Shown here one piece after another: positions 24,603 to 32,632 of a stretch of 64,000 nt of DNA. The notes below the pieces were generated by a model. It was not told where the DNA came from, did no database searches, and saw only the letters and a program-made list of their open reading frames with translations. A program made the position numbers and the translations under genes. The DNA is from Blastococcus mobilis (GTDB lineage: Bacteria > Actinomycetota > Actinomycetes > Mycobacteriales > Geodermatophilaceae). Where the stretch lies: the NCBI RefSeq assembly GCF_900188025.1, contig NZ_FZNO01000010.1, positions 1-64,000 of the forward strand. Reading direction: 5' to 3'. Numbering within the stretch: position 1 is the stretch's first letter; each line of letters begins with the position of its first letter.

Positions 24603-25394
24603 ATGAGTGGGCCGCAGGGTGTGAACGGTGAGCGGGGCTCGGTCGCCGCGGTCCAGTCCGTCGACCGCGCGCTGAGCGTCCTGGAGATCCTCGCGGCGCA
24701 CGGGGAGGCCGGCGTCACGGACGTGGCTGCCGAGCTGGGGGTGCACAAGTCGACGGCATTCCGGCTGATCGCCGTGCTCGAGAGTCGAGGTTTCGTCGAG
24801 CAGTTGGCCGATCGAGGCAAGTACCGGTTGGGGTTCGGTGTCGTGCGCCTGGCCGGCGCCGCCGCCGCGCAGTTGGACATCGCTCAGGAGGGGCGGCGGA
24901 TCTGCGAGGCGCTGGCAGCCGACGTCGAAGAGACCGTCAACATCGCGATCCTGGACAGTGACCGCGCGGTGAACGTCAGCCAGGTCCGTGGACCGGCGGC
25001 CCTCAGTACCCACAACTGGGTGGGGCAGGGCACTCCGCTGCATGCCACCTCCAGCGGCAAGGTGCTCTTGGCCCACGCTGCCGACGCCGTCCGCAAGGGA
25101 GTGCTCTCCCGGGATCTGCAGCGCTTCACTCCTGCGACGATCACCGATCCGGAGGTGCTGAGGCAGCACCTCGACCGCATCGTCGAGCAGGGCTGGGGGT
25201 CGACCGTCGAGGAGTACGAGGTCGGGCTCAGTGCCGTCGCGGCGCCCGTGCGCGGCGCGGACGGTGATGTGATCGCGGCACTCAGCGTCTCGGGGCCGTT
25301 ATTCCGCATGGAAGCGGAGCGCTTTCCGCGGCTCGCCCGCCGGGTGATGGCGAGCGCGGACGAGCTGAGCAGAAGGCTCGGCTTCTTCAGCTGA
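24603..25394 (+). CDS. IclR family transcriptional regulator
   Basis: A 263-residue regulator. The N-terminal winged HTH is VDRALSVLEILAAHGEAGVT DVAAELGVHKSTAFRLIAVL (residues about 17-57). The C-terminal IclR effector domain has QEGRRICEALAADVEETVNI, PLHATSSGKVLLAH and YEVGLSAVAAPVRGADG. It is placed between the oxygenase and its electron-transfer genes, and both flanks carry the same split inverted repeat, so it probably controls betaine demethylation. Effector and sign of control are not evident. ATG at 24603 is used; an upstream GTG/ATG gives 23 extra unconserved residues. Confidence 0.88.
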   Translation: MSGPQGVNGERGSVAAVQSVDRALSVLEILAAHGEAGVTDVAAELGVHKSTAFRLIAVLESRGFVEQLADRGKYRLGFGVVRLAGAAAAQLDIAQEGRRICEALAADVEETVNIAILDSDRAVNVSQVRGPAALSTHNWVGQGTPLHATSSGKVLLAHAADAVRKGVLSRDLQRFTPATITDPEVLRQHLDRIVEQGWGSTVEEYEVGLSAVAAPVRGADGDVIAALSVSGPLFRMEAERFPRLARRVMASADELSRRLGFFS

Positions 25395-25603
25395 CGGGAC
25401 GCTCGGCGGACTGCCGCCGAGCGGAGGGCCAGACGCTCCGGCGCGGACGAGTCGCCGCATGTGGGAGGCGACGGGCGGAGCGGGCGCCACGCCCCCTCTG
25501 GCCCGTGCGGGTGCCCACCGACGGTGCTGGGACCGGCGGCCCGGGGTCGGCCATGCCCTGGCGACGCGACTCCCATACGCGGCGAACGGGCGGTGCAGCT
25601 GAC

Positions 25604-25641
25604 TGTTGCGCAGGGCGCATCGGAGTGTGTAATTTGCAACA
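25604..25641. promoter_or_regulatory. Candidate IclR operator upstream of the oxygenase gene
   Basis: TGTTGCG (25604-25610) and TGCAACA (25635-25641), centres 31 bp apart, repeat the arrangement at 24494. The right half is also part of TGTGTAATTTGCAACACA, a partial palindrome. It is about 115 bp upstream of the oxygenase start. Confidence 0.6.
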
Positions 25642-25756
25642 CATCGGTCGTCATGCAGCGAGTTGGCGGACGACGGCCGTGCAGTGACACAGACCTGCGC
25701 TGTCCGACCTTCTGACGTGTCCCACAGATCGCCCGACGGAAATCCCGAGGTGCCGT

Positions 25757-26878
25757 ATGACCACCACCGACCTGCCCGCGAGCCTGATCTCCACGCTGCC
25801 GGGCCAGTACTACACCGACCCGGCCATCTTCGCGCTGGAGCAGTCCCACGTCTTCGAGGACATGTGGTTCTGCGCCGTGCGCTCGAGCGACCTGCCGACG
25901 CCTGGCTCCTTCAAGAAGGTCCAGGTGGGCAGGGAGAGCGTGCTCGTGGTCCGCAGCCGGGACGGGCAGCTGCGTTCCTTCCTCAACATCTGCCGACACC
26001 GCGGTGCGCAGATCTGCACGGACGACTCCGGAACCGTCAAGCGGGCCTTCCAGTGTCCCTACCACGCCTGGACCTACGACCTCGAGGGCAAGCTCATCGC
26101 GGCGCCCAACCTGACGAAGATGCCCGACATCGACCGGCTCGAGTACGGCCTGGTGCCGGTGGCGCTGCGCGAATGGCTGGGCTACGCGTGGGTGTGCCTG
26201 GCCAAGGAGCCGCCGTCCTTCGAAGACGACGTCGTGGCCTCGGTGGTGGAACGGCTCGGTGACGTCGACTCCATCGAGCACTACCAGCTCGATTCGCTGT
26301 CCGTGGGGCGCCGCATCACCTACGACGTCCAGGCGAACTGGAAGCTCATCATCGAGAACTTCATGGAGTGCTACCACTGCGCGACGATCCACCCCGAGCT
26401 CACCGAGGTGCTCCCCGAGTTCGCCGACGGCTACGCGGCGCAGTACTTCGTCGGACACGGCGCGGAGTTCGGGGAAGACGTCCAGGGCTTCACCGTCGAC
26501 GGCAGCGAAGGCTTCGACCGGCTCCCGGGCGTCGACGAGGACCAGGACCGTCGCTACTACGCGATCACGATCAGGCCGACCGTCTTCGTCAACCTGGTGC
26601 CCGATCACGTGGTCTTCCACCGCATGTTCCCGATCTCGGCCGACCGGACGATCGTTGAGTGCGACTGGCTGTACTCGCACGACGTCGTCGAGTCGGGCAA
26701 GGACGTGACTCGGTCGGTGGAGCTCTTCCACCGGGTGAACGAGCAGGATTTCGCCGCCTGCGAGCGGACCCAGCCGGCCATGTCGTCCCGTGCCTACGCC
26801 CACGGCGGTGTGCTCGTGCCCTCCGAGCACCACATCGGGGCCTTCCACGAGTGGCTGACGCAGCGCATTTCCCGCTGA
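25757..26878 (+). CDS. gbcA: Rieske-type glycine betaine monooxygenase, alpha subunit (GbcA-like)
   Basis: Predicted to N-demethylate glycine betaine to dimethylglycine plus formaldehyde with O2 and two electrons. 373 residues. The Rieske domain has C79-R-H81 and C100-P-Y-H103 (ICRHRGAQ, CPYHAWTYD). The catalytic domain has NWKLIIENFMECYHCATIHP, with mononuclear iron ligands H207 and H212. Glu204 sits where ring-hydroxylating dioxygenases carry the bridging Asp; Glu is known there in the carnitine/betaine type. Downstream dimethylglycine and sarcosine oxidases support betaine as substrate; carnitine or stachydrine are alternatives. The electron partners are the ferredoxin and reductase genes at 22983-24472, on the opposite strand. 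Confidence 0.85.
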   Translation: MTTTDLPASLISTLPGQYYTDPAIFALEQSHVFEDMWFCAVRSSDLPTPGSFKKVQVGRESVLVVRSRDGQLRSFLNICRHRGAQICTDDSGTVKRAFQCPYHAWTYDLEGKLIAAPNLTKMPDIDRLEYGLVPVALREWLGYAWVCLAKEPPSFEDDVVASVVERLGDVDSIEHYQLDSLSVGRRITYDVQANWKLIIENFMECYHCATIHPELTEVLPEFADGYAAQYFVGHGAEFGEDVQGFTVDGSEGFDRLPGVDEDQDRRYYAITIRPTVFVNLVPDHVVFHRMFPISADRTIVECDWLYSHDVVESGKDVTRSVELFHRVNEQDFAACERTQPAMSSRAYAHGGVLVPSEHHIGAFHEWLTQRISR

Positions 26879-26904
26879 CCCCGGAGGGACCGCCGTCCAG
26901 GCAG

Positions 26905-26941
26905 CGCGGGGCCGGGAGGACGACGTCCTCCCGGCCCCGCG
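26905..26941. terminator. Bidirectional terminator hairpin
   Basis: An 18-bp perfect inverted repeat (CGCGGGGCCGGGAGGACG and its complement, 26905-26922 with 26924-26941). It lies between two convergent genes, the oxygenase (stop 26878) and the reductase-like gene (stop 26964). Confidence 0.8.
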
Positions 26942-26963
26942 GCGTGCGACCGCGTAACTGTCG

Positions 26964-27896
26964 CTAGTCCGTAACTGCGTAGGACAGGCGAGCCAGCCAC
27001 TCTTGCCGCCACGCCTCCGTCCGCGCCACCTCGTTGAACGTGAACAGGGGGAAGCCCTGCAGCTTGTTCTCCGGACTCGCGAGCGCGGGCGCGAGACGTT
27101 CCACGAGCCTGTCCGGTCGGTAGCCGTGGGGCAGGAAGAAGCGCCAGAACATGCTCTGCTGCTTCGCCAGGAAGCGGGCCGACTGGCCGAGGCCGAGGCC
27201 GGCCGAGATGCGGACCAGTTTCTGGCGCGTCACCGCGCCGGGCAGACCGATCCGGATCGGCAGGTCGACGCCGCGCAGCTGCACCTGCCGTGCCCAGGCC
27301 GTCGTCGTCGAGGGGTGAAAGCACAGCTGCGTGATGATGTGGGTCGCGTGCGGGGCCTTCCGCTCGAGGGCCCGTTCGATCAGCTCCGCGCTGATGTGTC
27401 CGTGGCCTTCGGGATACCCGCCGATCCCCACGTGCCGGAAGTGGTGGCCGATCGTCTCGAGTTTCTCGAGCAGGGAGAACGCATCGGGGAACGTCCCCGC
27501 CGGCTCGGCGGCGTCGCCCCCGATGACGAACACCCCGTTCACGCCGGCTGCACGCAGGCGGGCCACGATGTCGGTGAGATGGGACTCGTCCCGGACCAGC
27601 CGGGCGGCCAGGTGCGGCGTCGCATCGAACCCGTGGCCCGACAAACGCTCGGCCAGCCCGATGGTCGGGGTCAGGCCCTTGGCCTCGGTCGTCGTGATCG
27701 TCAGGGGAACGTCGCGCGGCACGTGCCCGACGACGGCCTCCTCCGCGGTGCGCAGGGGAAGGACCTCGTAGCTCGCCCCGCGCAGCGCGCCTCTCAGCAC
27801 CTCACGCGGTCGACGTGGCGCCGGCCGGTCGTCGGGCGACCTCGCGGAGGCCCGGCCGTCCCGCGCGGTGGCGACGTCGCGTCCCTCAGTGGACAT
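26964..27896 (-). CDS. Methylenetetrahydrofolate reductase-like protein
   Basis: A 310-residue MTHFR-fold (TIM barrel) protein. Visible family features: DVPLTITTTEAKGLTPTIGL, then LAARLVRDESHLTDIVARLR, GVNGVFVIGGDAAEPAGTFP, the GIGGYPEGHGHIS segment, ITQLCFHPSTT and LPIRIGLPGAVTRQKLVRIS. Such paralogues occur in methylamine and betaine catabolic clusters, where they interconvert methylene- and methyl-THF or, as proposed, help route C1 units. The N-terminal 30 residues are poorly conserved. It ends a three-gene operon with the MBL-fold gene (11-bp overlap) and the mycothiol formaldehyde dehydrogenase. It is probably not the only methionine-pathway MetF. Confidence 0.82.
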   Translation of the reverse strand: MSTEGRDVATARDGRASARSPDDRPAPRRPREVLRGALRGASYEVLPLRTAEEAVVGHVPRDVPLTITTTEAKGLTPTIGLAERLSGHGFDATPHLAARLVRDESHLTDIVARLRAAGVNGVFVIGGDAAEPAGTFPDAFSLLEKLETIGHHFRHVGIGGYPEGHGHISAELIERALERKAPHATHIITQLCFHPSTTTAWARQVQLRGVDLPIRIGLPGAVTRQKLVRISAGLGLGQSARFLAKQQSMFWRFFLPHGYRPDRLVERLAPALASPENKLQGFPLFTFNEVARTEAWRQEWLARLSYAVTD

Positions 27897-28494
27897 GGCT
27901 CAGTTCCGCCGCGATGGTCGTGTCGTCGCCGTGGCCGGTCCGGACGACGGTGTCGCCGTTCAGGCTCAACAGCTGCGATCGGATGGAGGCCACGATCGTC
28001 GGGTGGTCGCTGAACGAGCGGCCGGTCGCGCCGGGGCCACCGCAGAACAGCGTGTCGCCGGTGAAGACCGTGCTCAGCTCGGGCGCGTGCAGGCAGGTGC
28101 TGCCGGGCGAGTGCCCGGGGGTGTGCAGGGCGTGCAGCGTCATCCCGGCGACGGTGAACCGGGTACCTGCGGCCAGGTCGCGGTCCGGGGCGGTGTCGGG
28201 ATGGGTCATGTCCCAGAGCATCCGGTCGGCCGGGTGGAACCAGAGCTCGGCGCCGGTGGCCGCGCGCAGGGCGGGTGCGGCGGTGATGTGGTCGTTGTGC
28301 CCGTGGGTGAGCACGATCGCCGTCACGCGGCGGCCGCCGATCGCCTCGACGATCGGGGCGGCGTCGTGCGGCGCGTCCATCACGAGGACCTCGTCGTCGT
28401 CCCCGATCAGCCAGACGTTGTTCTCGACGTCGAAGTCCTGCCCGTCGAGGCTGAAGACCCCGGGGACGACGACCTTGTCGATGCGGGCGGTCAC
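27886..28494 (-). CDS. MBL-fold hydrolase paired with mycothiol formaldehyde oxidation
   Basis: A 202-residue metallo-beta-lactamase fold protein with the metal motif HGHNDH (in [18 protein letters not shown]), later [26 protein letters not shown] and a final [10 protein letters not shown]. In actinobacteria such genes follow the S-hydroxymethylmycothiol dehydrogenase gene and are thought to hydrolyse S-formylmycothiol to formate and mycothiol. The GTG start at 28494 overlaps the dehydrogenase stop by 4 bp, so translation is likely coupled. The assigned substrate is inference from context. Confidence 0.85.
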   Translation of the reverse strand: MTARIDKVVVPGVFSLDGQDFDVENNVWLIGDDDEVLVMDAPHDAAPIVEAIGGRRVTAIVLTHGHNDHITAAPALRAATGAELWFHPADRMLWDMTHPDTAPDRDLAAGTRFTVAGMTLHALHTPGHSPGSTCLHAPELSTVFTGDTLFCGGPGATGRSFSDHPTIVASIRSQLLSLNGDTVVRTGHGDDTTIAAELSHVH

Positions 28495-29582
28495 TTGTCC
28501 AACACCACGACGGAGCGCAGTACCTCCCCCTGGCGCAGGTTGTCGAAGGCCTCCTCGACGTCGTCCAGGCCGATGGCCTCGGTGACGAACTCGTCGAGCG
28601 GGAAGCGGCCCTGCAGGTAGAGGTCGATGAGCATCGGGAAGTCGCGGCTGGGCAGGCAGTCGCCGTACCAGGAGGACTTGATCGCGCCACCACGGCCGAA
28701 GATTTCGATCGCCGGCAGCTCGATCGTCATGTCGGGCGTCGGGACCCCGACCATGACCACGCGGCCGGCGAGGTCGCGGGCGTAGAAGGCCTGCTCGAAC
28801 ACCTTCGGGTGGCCGACGGCGTCGATGGCGACGTCGACGCCGAAACCGCCGGTGAGCGCCTTGATCCCCTCGACAGCGTCGGTGGACCGCGAGTTGACGG
28901 TGTGGGTCGCGCCGAACTTTCGCGCCCACTCCAGCTTCCGGTCGTCGATGTCGACGGCGACGATCGTCGTCGCACCGGCCAGCTTCGCGCCGGCGATCGC
29001 GGCGTCCCCGACGCCGCCGCAGCCGAACACCGCCACGGTCTCGCCGCGCTGGACGGCCCCGGTGTTCATGGCGGCGCCGGCGCCGGCCATCACGCCGCAG
29101 CCGAGCAGACCGGCGGCACTGGCCGGCGCGGCCGGGTCGACCTTCGTGCACTGCCCGGAGTGGACCAGGGTCTTCTCGGCGAACGCGCCGATGCCCAGCG
29201 CCGGGGACAGCTCCGTGCCGTCGGTCAGCGTCATCTTCTGGGCCGCGTTGTGGGTGTCGAAGCAGTACTTCGGCTCGCCCTTGAGGCAGGCGCGGCACTG
29301 GCCGCAGACCGCGCGCCAGTTGAGGACGACGTAGTCGCCGACGGCCACGTTCGTGACGCCCTCGCCCACGGCGGAGACGATGCCGGCGGCCTCGTGGCCG
29401 AGCAGGAACGGGAAGTCGTCGTTGATGTTGCCCTCGCGGTAGTGCAGGTCCGTCGCGCAGACCCCACAGGCCTGCACGTCGACGACCACTTCACCGGAGG
29501 CGGGATCGGGGACGACGATCGTCTCGACGGTCACCGGTGCGCCCTTGCTGCGGGCGACGACGCCTTTCACTTCGTACGGCAT
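28491..29582 (-). CDS. mscR: S-(hydroxymethyl)mycothiol dehydrogenase
   Basis: A 363-residue zinc alcohol dehydrogenase (class III-like). Catalytic zinc region [15 protein letters not shown] and GHEAAGIV; structural zinc Cys cluster [18 protein letters not shown] site [20 protein letters not shown] with DIDD. It oxidises the adduct of formaldehyde and mycothiol, the actinobacterial thiol, to S-formylmycothiol. Formaldehyde is released by betaine, dimethylglycine and sarcosine demethylation, which explains its place here. The ATG at 29582 starts the [14 protein letters not shown] sequence. It is the first gene of an operon with the MBL and MTHFR-like genes, divergent from glyA. Confidence 0.9.
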   Translation of the reverse strand: MPYEVKGVVARSKGAPVTVETIVVPDPASGEVVVDVQACGVCATDLHYREGNINDDFPFLLGHEAAGIVSAVGEGVTNVAVGDYVVLNWRAVCGQCRACLKGEPKYCFDTHNAAQKMTLTDGTELSPALGIGAFAEKTLVHSGQCTKVDPAAPASAAGLLGCGVMAGAGAAMNTGAVQRGETVAVFGCGGVGDAAIAGAKLAGATTIVAVDIDDRKLEWARKFGATHTVNSRSTDAVEGIKALTGGFGVDVAIDAVGHPKVFEQAFYARDLAGRVVMVGVPTPDMTIELPAIEIFGRGGAIKSSWYGDCLPSRDFPMLIDLYLQGRFPLDEFVTEAIGLDDVEEAFDNLRQGEVLRSVVVLDK

Positions 29583-29730
29583 GGCGGCGAAATTCCTCTC
29601 GGGGATGTGTGGACCGGACGCAGCGGCCTCCCTGCAGGGACCCGCGGCGAGCGTGTGAGCGGTGGGGGGCAGGGAGGTCCTTTCCGGCACCCCTTGACCC
29701 TGCCTGACGACCACCCTACTGTGATGGACA

Positions 29731-29744
29731 ACTGATATACCAGT
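29731..29744. promoter_or_regulatory. Candidate GntR operator upstream of glyA
   Basis: ACTGATATACCAGT is a near-perfect palindrome (one mismatched pair) 36 bp before the glyA ATG. The 11-mer CTGATATACCA within it recurs at 41817-41827, between gntR and sdaA. The position also allows control of the divergent mscR operon. Confidence 0.65.
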
Positions 29745-29780
29745 CTTCGTCTCCAATTCACGGACAGGAGAGATCCCGGC

Positions 29781-31109
29781 ATGGTCGTCGAGGTTGAAGA
29801 AGCTCTGCGGGTCGCGGCCGTTCCGGATCGGGTGCTCGACCGGTCGCTGGCGGACACCGACCCGGAGGTCCACGCCGCGATCTCCGCCGAACTGGAGCGG
29901 CAGCAGAACACGCTCGAGATGATCGCCAGCGAGAACTTCGCCCCGGTGGCCGTCATGCAGGCGCAGGGCTCGGTGCTGACCAACAAGTACGCCGAGGGTT
30001 ATCCCGGCCGGCGGTACTACGGCGGCTGTGAGCACGTCGACGTGATCGAGCAGCTGGCGATCGACCGGCTGAAGGACCTGTTCGGCGCGGAGTACGCCAA
30101 CGTGCAGCCGCACTCCGGTGCGCAGGCGAACGCCGCGGCGATGTCGGCCCTGCTGGCGCCCGGCGACACCATCCTGGGGCTGGACCTCGCCCACGGGGGC
30201 CACCTGACGCACGGGATGAGGCTCAACTTCTCCGGCAAGCTCTACGACGTCGCGGCCTATCACGTACGCGCCGACGACCACCTCGTGGACATGGCCGAGG
30301 TCGAGCGGCTGGCCCACGAGCGGCGGCCCCGGCTCATCGTGGCGGGCTGGTCGGCATATCCGAGGCAGCTCGACTTCGCCGAGTTCCGGCGGATCGCCGA
30401 CGAGGTCGGGGCGTACCTGATGGTCGACATGGCGCACTTCGCGGGGCTGGTCGCCGCCGGGCTGCACCCGTCGCCCGTCCCGCACGCACACGTGGTCACC
30501 TCCACCACGCACAAGACGCTCGGCGGCCCGCGCGGCGGCGTCATCCTCGCCGCGGGCGACCTGGCCAAGAAGTTCAACTCCTCGGTCTTCCCCGGCCAGC
30601 AGGGCGGCCCGCTCGAGCACGTGATCGCCGCCAAGGCCGTCGCCTTCAAGCTGGCCGGCGAGCCGGCCTTCCGGGAGCGCCAGGAGCGCACCCTGGCCGG
30701 CGCGCGCCTGCTGGCCGAGCGGCTGCTGGCCCCCGACTCCCACGAGGCCGGCATCGACGTGGTCAGCGGCGGAACCGACGTCCACCTCGTGCTGGTGGAC
30801 CTGCGGGCATCAGAGCTGGACGGCCGGCAGGCCGAGGATCGGCTGCACGCGATCGGGATCACCGTGAACCGCAACGCGGTGCCCTTCGACCCACGCCCGC
30901 CGATGGTCAGCTCCGGTGTCCGCATCGGCACTCCTGCCCTGGCGGCGCGCGGCTTCGACCTCGACGACTTCGCGGAGGTCTCCGACGTGATCGCCGCTGC
31001 GCTGCGGCCCTCGGTGAGCGAGGAGCAGCTGGCCGGCCTCCGCGCGCGGGTCACCCGGCTGGCCGAACGGCACCCCCTCTACCCCGACCTGACGGAGGTC
31101 CCCCGATGA
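29781..31109 (+). CDS. glyA: Serine hydroxymethyltransferase
   Basis: PLP enzyme that joins glycine and 5,10-methylene-THF to serine. 442 residues, normal length plus a 20-residue leader. Motifs: [40 protein letters not shown], the PLP lysine in [16 protein letters not shown], and [20 protein letters not shown]. In this cluster both substrates come from sarcosine oxidation: glycine as product, methylene-THF from the SoxA/SoxG folate site. ATG at 29781 follows GGAGAG. The stop overlaps soxB by 4 bp, so it heads a long operon. It is likely a catabolic paralogue of the housekeeping glyA. Confidence 0.93.
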   Translation: MVVEVEEALRVAAVPDRVLDRSLADTDPEVHAAISAELERQQNTLEMIASENFAPVAVMQAQGSVLTNKYAEGYPGRRYYGGCEHVDVIEQLAIDRLKDLFGAEYANVQPHSGAQANAAAMSALLAPGDTILGLDLAHGGHLTHGMRLNFSGKLYDVAAYHVRADDHLVDMAEVERLAHERRPRLIVAGWSAYPRQLDFAEFRRIADEVGAYLMVDMAHFAGLVAAGLHPSPVPHAHVVTSTTHKTLGGPRGGVILAAGDLAKKFNSSVFPGQQGGPLEHVIAAKAVAFKLAGEPAFRERQERTLAGARLLAERLLAPDSHEAGIDVVSGGTDVHLVLVDLRASELDGRQAEDRLHAIGITVNRNAVPFDPRPPMVSSGVRIGTPALAARGFDLDDFAEVSDVIAAALRPSVSEEQLAGLRARVTRLAERHPLYPDLTEVPR

Positions 31110-32338
31110 GCCCCCGCACCCCCGGCGCGGACCTGCCGGAGCACCCGGACTTCCTGTGGCGGAACCCCGAGCCGAAGCGTTCGTACGACGTGGTCATCGT
31201 GGGTGGGGGCGGGCACGGCCTGGCCACCGCGCACTACCTGGCGAAGAACCACGGCATCACGAACGTCGCCGTCCTGGAGAAGGGCTGGCTGGCCGGCGGC
31301 AACATGGCCCGCAACACCACGATCATCCGGTCCAACTACCTGTGGGACGAGAGCTCGGCGATCTACGAGCAGGCGCTCAAGCTGTGGGAGGGGCTCGAGG
31401 AGGACCTCGGCTACCCCATCCTGTTCAGCCAGCGCGGCGTCCTCAACCTCGCCCACACCCTGCAGGACGTCCGCGACAGCGTGCGGCGGGTCGAGGCCAA
31501 CAAGCTCAACGGTGTCGACGCGGAGTGGCTCGAGCCGGACGAGGTCCGCAAGGTCTGCCCGATCGTCAACACCTCCGCCGACATCCGCTATCCCGTCCTG
31601 GGGGCCACGTACCAGCCCCGGGCCGGCATCGCCAAGCACGACTACGTCGCCTGGGGCTTCGCCCGCCGCGCCTACGAGGCCGGCATCGACCTCATCCAGG
31701 ACTGCGAGGTCACGGGGTTCGCCACCGACGGCAACCGGGTCAGCGGGGTGCAGACCACACGCGGCACCATCGCGGCCGGCACGGTCGCCCTGTGCGCGGC
31801 CGGCCACACCTCGGTGCTCACCGACATGCTCGGCATCCGGGTGCCGGTGCAGAGTCACCCGCTGCAGGCGCTGGTCTCCGAGCTGCTCGAGCCGGTGCAC
31901 CCCACGGTGGTCATGTCCAACGCCGTGCACGTGTACGTCTCCCAGGCGCACAAGGGCGAGCTGGTCATGGGCGCCGGTGTCGACTCGTACAACGGCTACG
32001 GCCAGCGCGGCGCCTTCCACATCATCGAGCGGCAGATGGCCGCCGCTGTCGAGCTCTTCCCGGTGTTCGCGCGCGCGCACCTGCTCCGCACCTGGGCCGG
32101 GATCGTCGACACCAGCCCCGACGCCTCGCCGATCGTGGGCCGGACCCCCTACGACAACGTCTACCTGAACTGCGGATGGGGCACCGGCGGGTTCAAGGCC
32201 ACGCCAGGCATCGGCTGGGCCTTGGCGCACACCATCGCCCACGACGAGCCCCACGCCAACGTGGCGCCGTTCAGCCTCGACCGCTTCGTGACCGGGGCAC
32301 TCGTCGACGAGCACGGCGCTGCCGCCGTGGCCCACTGA
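31106..32338 (+). CDS. soxB: Sarcosine oxidase beta subunit
   Basis: Beta subunit of heterotetrameric sarcosine oxidase; oxidises sarcosine to glycine and a C1 unit. 410 residues. N-terminal FAD-binding [20 protein letters not shown]; substrate-domain [19 protein letters not shown]; His178 in [14 protein letters not shown], at the position of the covalent-FMN His of the family; C-terminal [23 protein letters not shown] accepts electrons from sarcosine and the FMN relays them to O2. Length is close to the Corynebacterium and Pseudomonas enzymes. Overlaps glyA by 4 bp. Confidence 0.94.
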   Translation: MSPRTPGADLPEHPDFLWRNPEPKRSYDVVIVGGGGHGLATAHYLAKNHGITNVAVLEKGWLAGGNMARNTTIIRSNYLWDESSAIYEQALKLWEGLEEDLGYPILFSQRGVLNLAHTLQDVRDSVRRVEANKLNGVDAEWLEPDEVRKVCPIVNTSADIRYPVLGATYQPRAGIAKHDYVAWGFARRAYEAGIDLIQDCEVTGFATDGNRVSGVQTTRGTIAAGTVALCAAGHTSVLTDMLGIRVPVQSHPLQALVSELLEPVHPTVVMSNAVHVYVSQAHKGELVMGAGVDSYNGYGQRGAFHIIERQMAAAVELFPVFARAHLLRTWAGIVDTSPDASPIVGRTPYDNVYLNCGWGTGGFKATPGIGWALAHTIAHDEPHANVAPFSLDRFVTGALVDEHGAAAVAH

Positions 32339-32353
32339 TCCAGGGAGTTTCCC

Positions 32354-32632
32354 GTGCAACTCATCGAATGCCCGTGGTGCGGCCCCCGCGAGGAGGTCGA
32401 GTTCCACTACGGCGGCCAGGCCCACGTCCCGTACCCGGACAACCCCGCCGAGGTCTCGGACGAGGAGTGGGCGCACTACGTCTTCTTCCGCGACAACACC
32501 AAGGGCCGCTTCGCCGAGCGCTGGAACCACACCGCCGGCTGCCGCCGCTGGTTCAACGCGATCCGCGACACCGCCACCTACCGATTCGAGCGCGTCTACC
32601 GCCTCGATGGCCCGAAGCCGGTGACCCCATGA
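32354..32632 (+). CDS. soxD: Sarcosine oxidase delta subunit
   Basis: A 92-residue zinc-binding subunit. Ligands are visible as Cys6 and Cys9 in ECPWCGPRE and His59/Cys63 in NHTAGCRRWFN. Other family features: EVSDEEWAHYVFFRDN and KGRFAERWNH. It binds structurally to the alpha subunit in the heterotetramer. The GTG start at 32354 is followed by LIECPWCG, where the family begins. The stop overlaps soxA by 4 bp. Gene order B-D-A-G is the standard one. Confidence 0.93.
   Translation: MQLIECPWCGPREEVEFHYGGQAHVPYPDNPAEVSDEEWAHYVFFRDNTKGRFAERWNHTAGCRRWFNAIRDTATYRFERVYRLDGPKPVTP

Noticed and set aside
31156-32628. Extension of soxA to a 1447-residue protein
   Set aside because: The upstream part is the wrong frame of soxB and soxD; soxA starts at 32629 with the standard 4-bp overlap.
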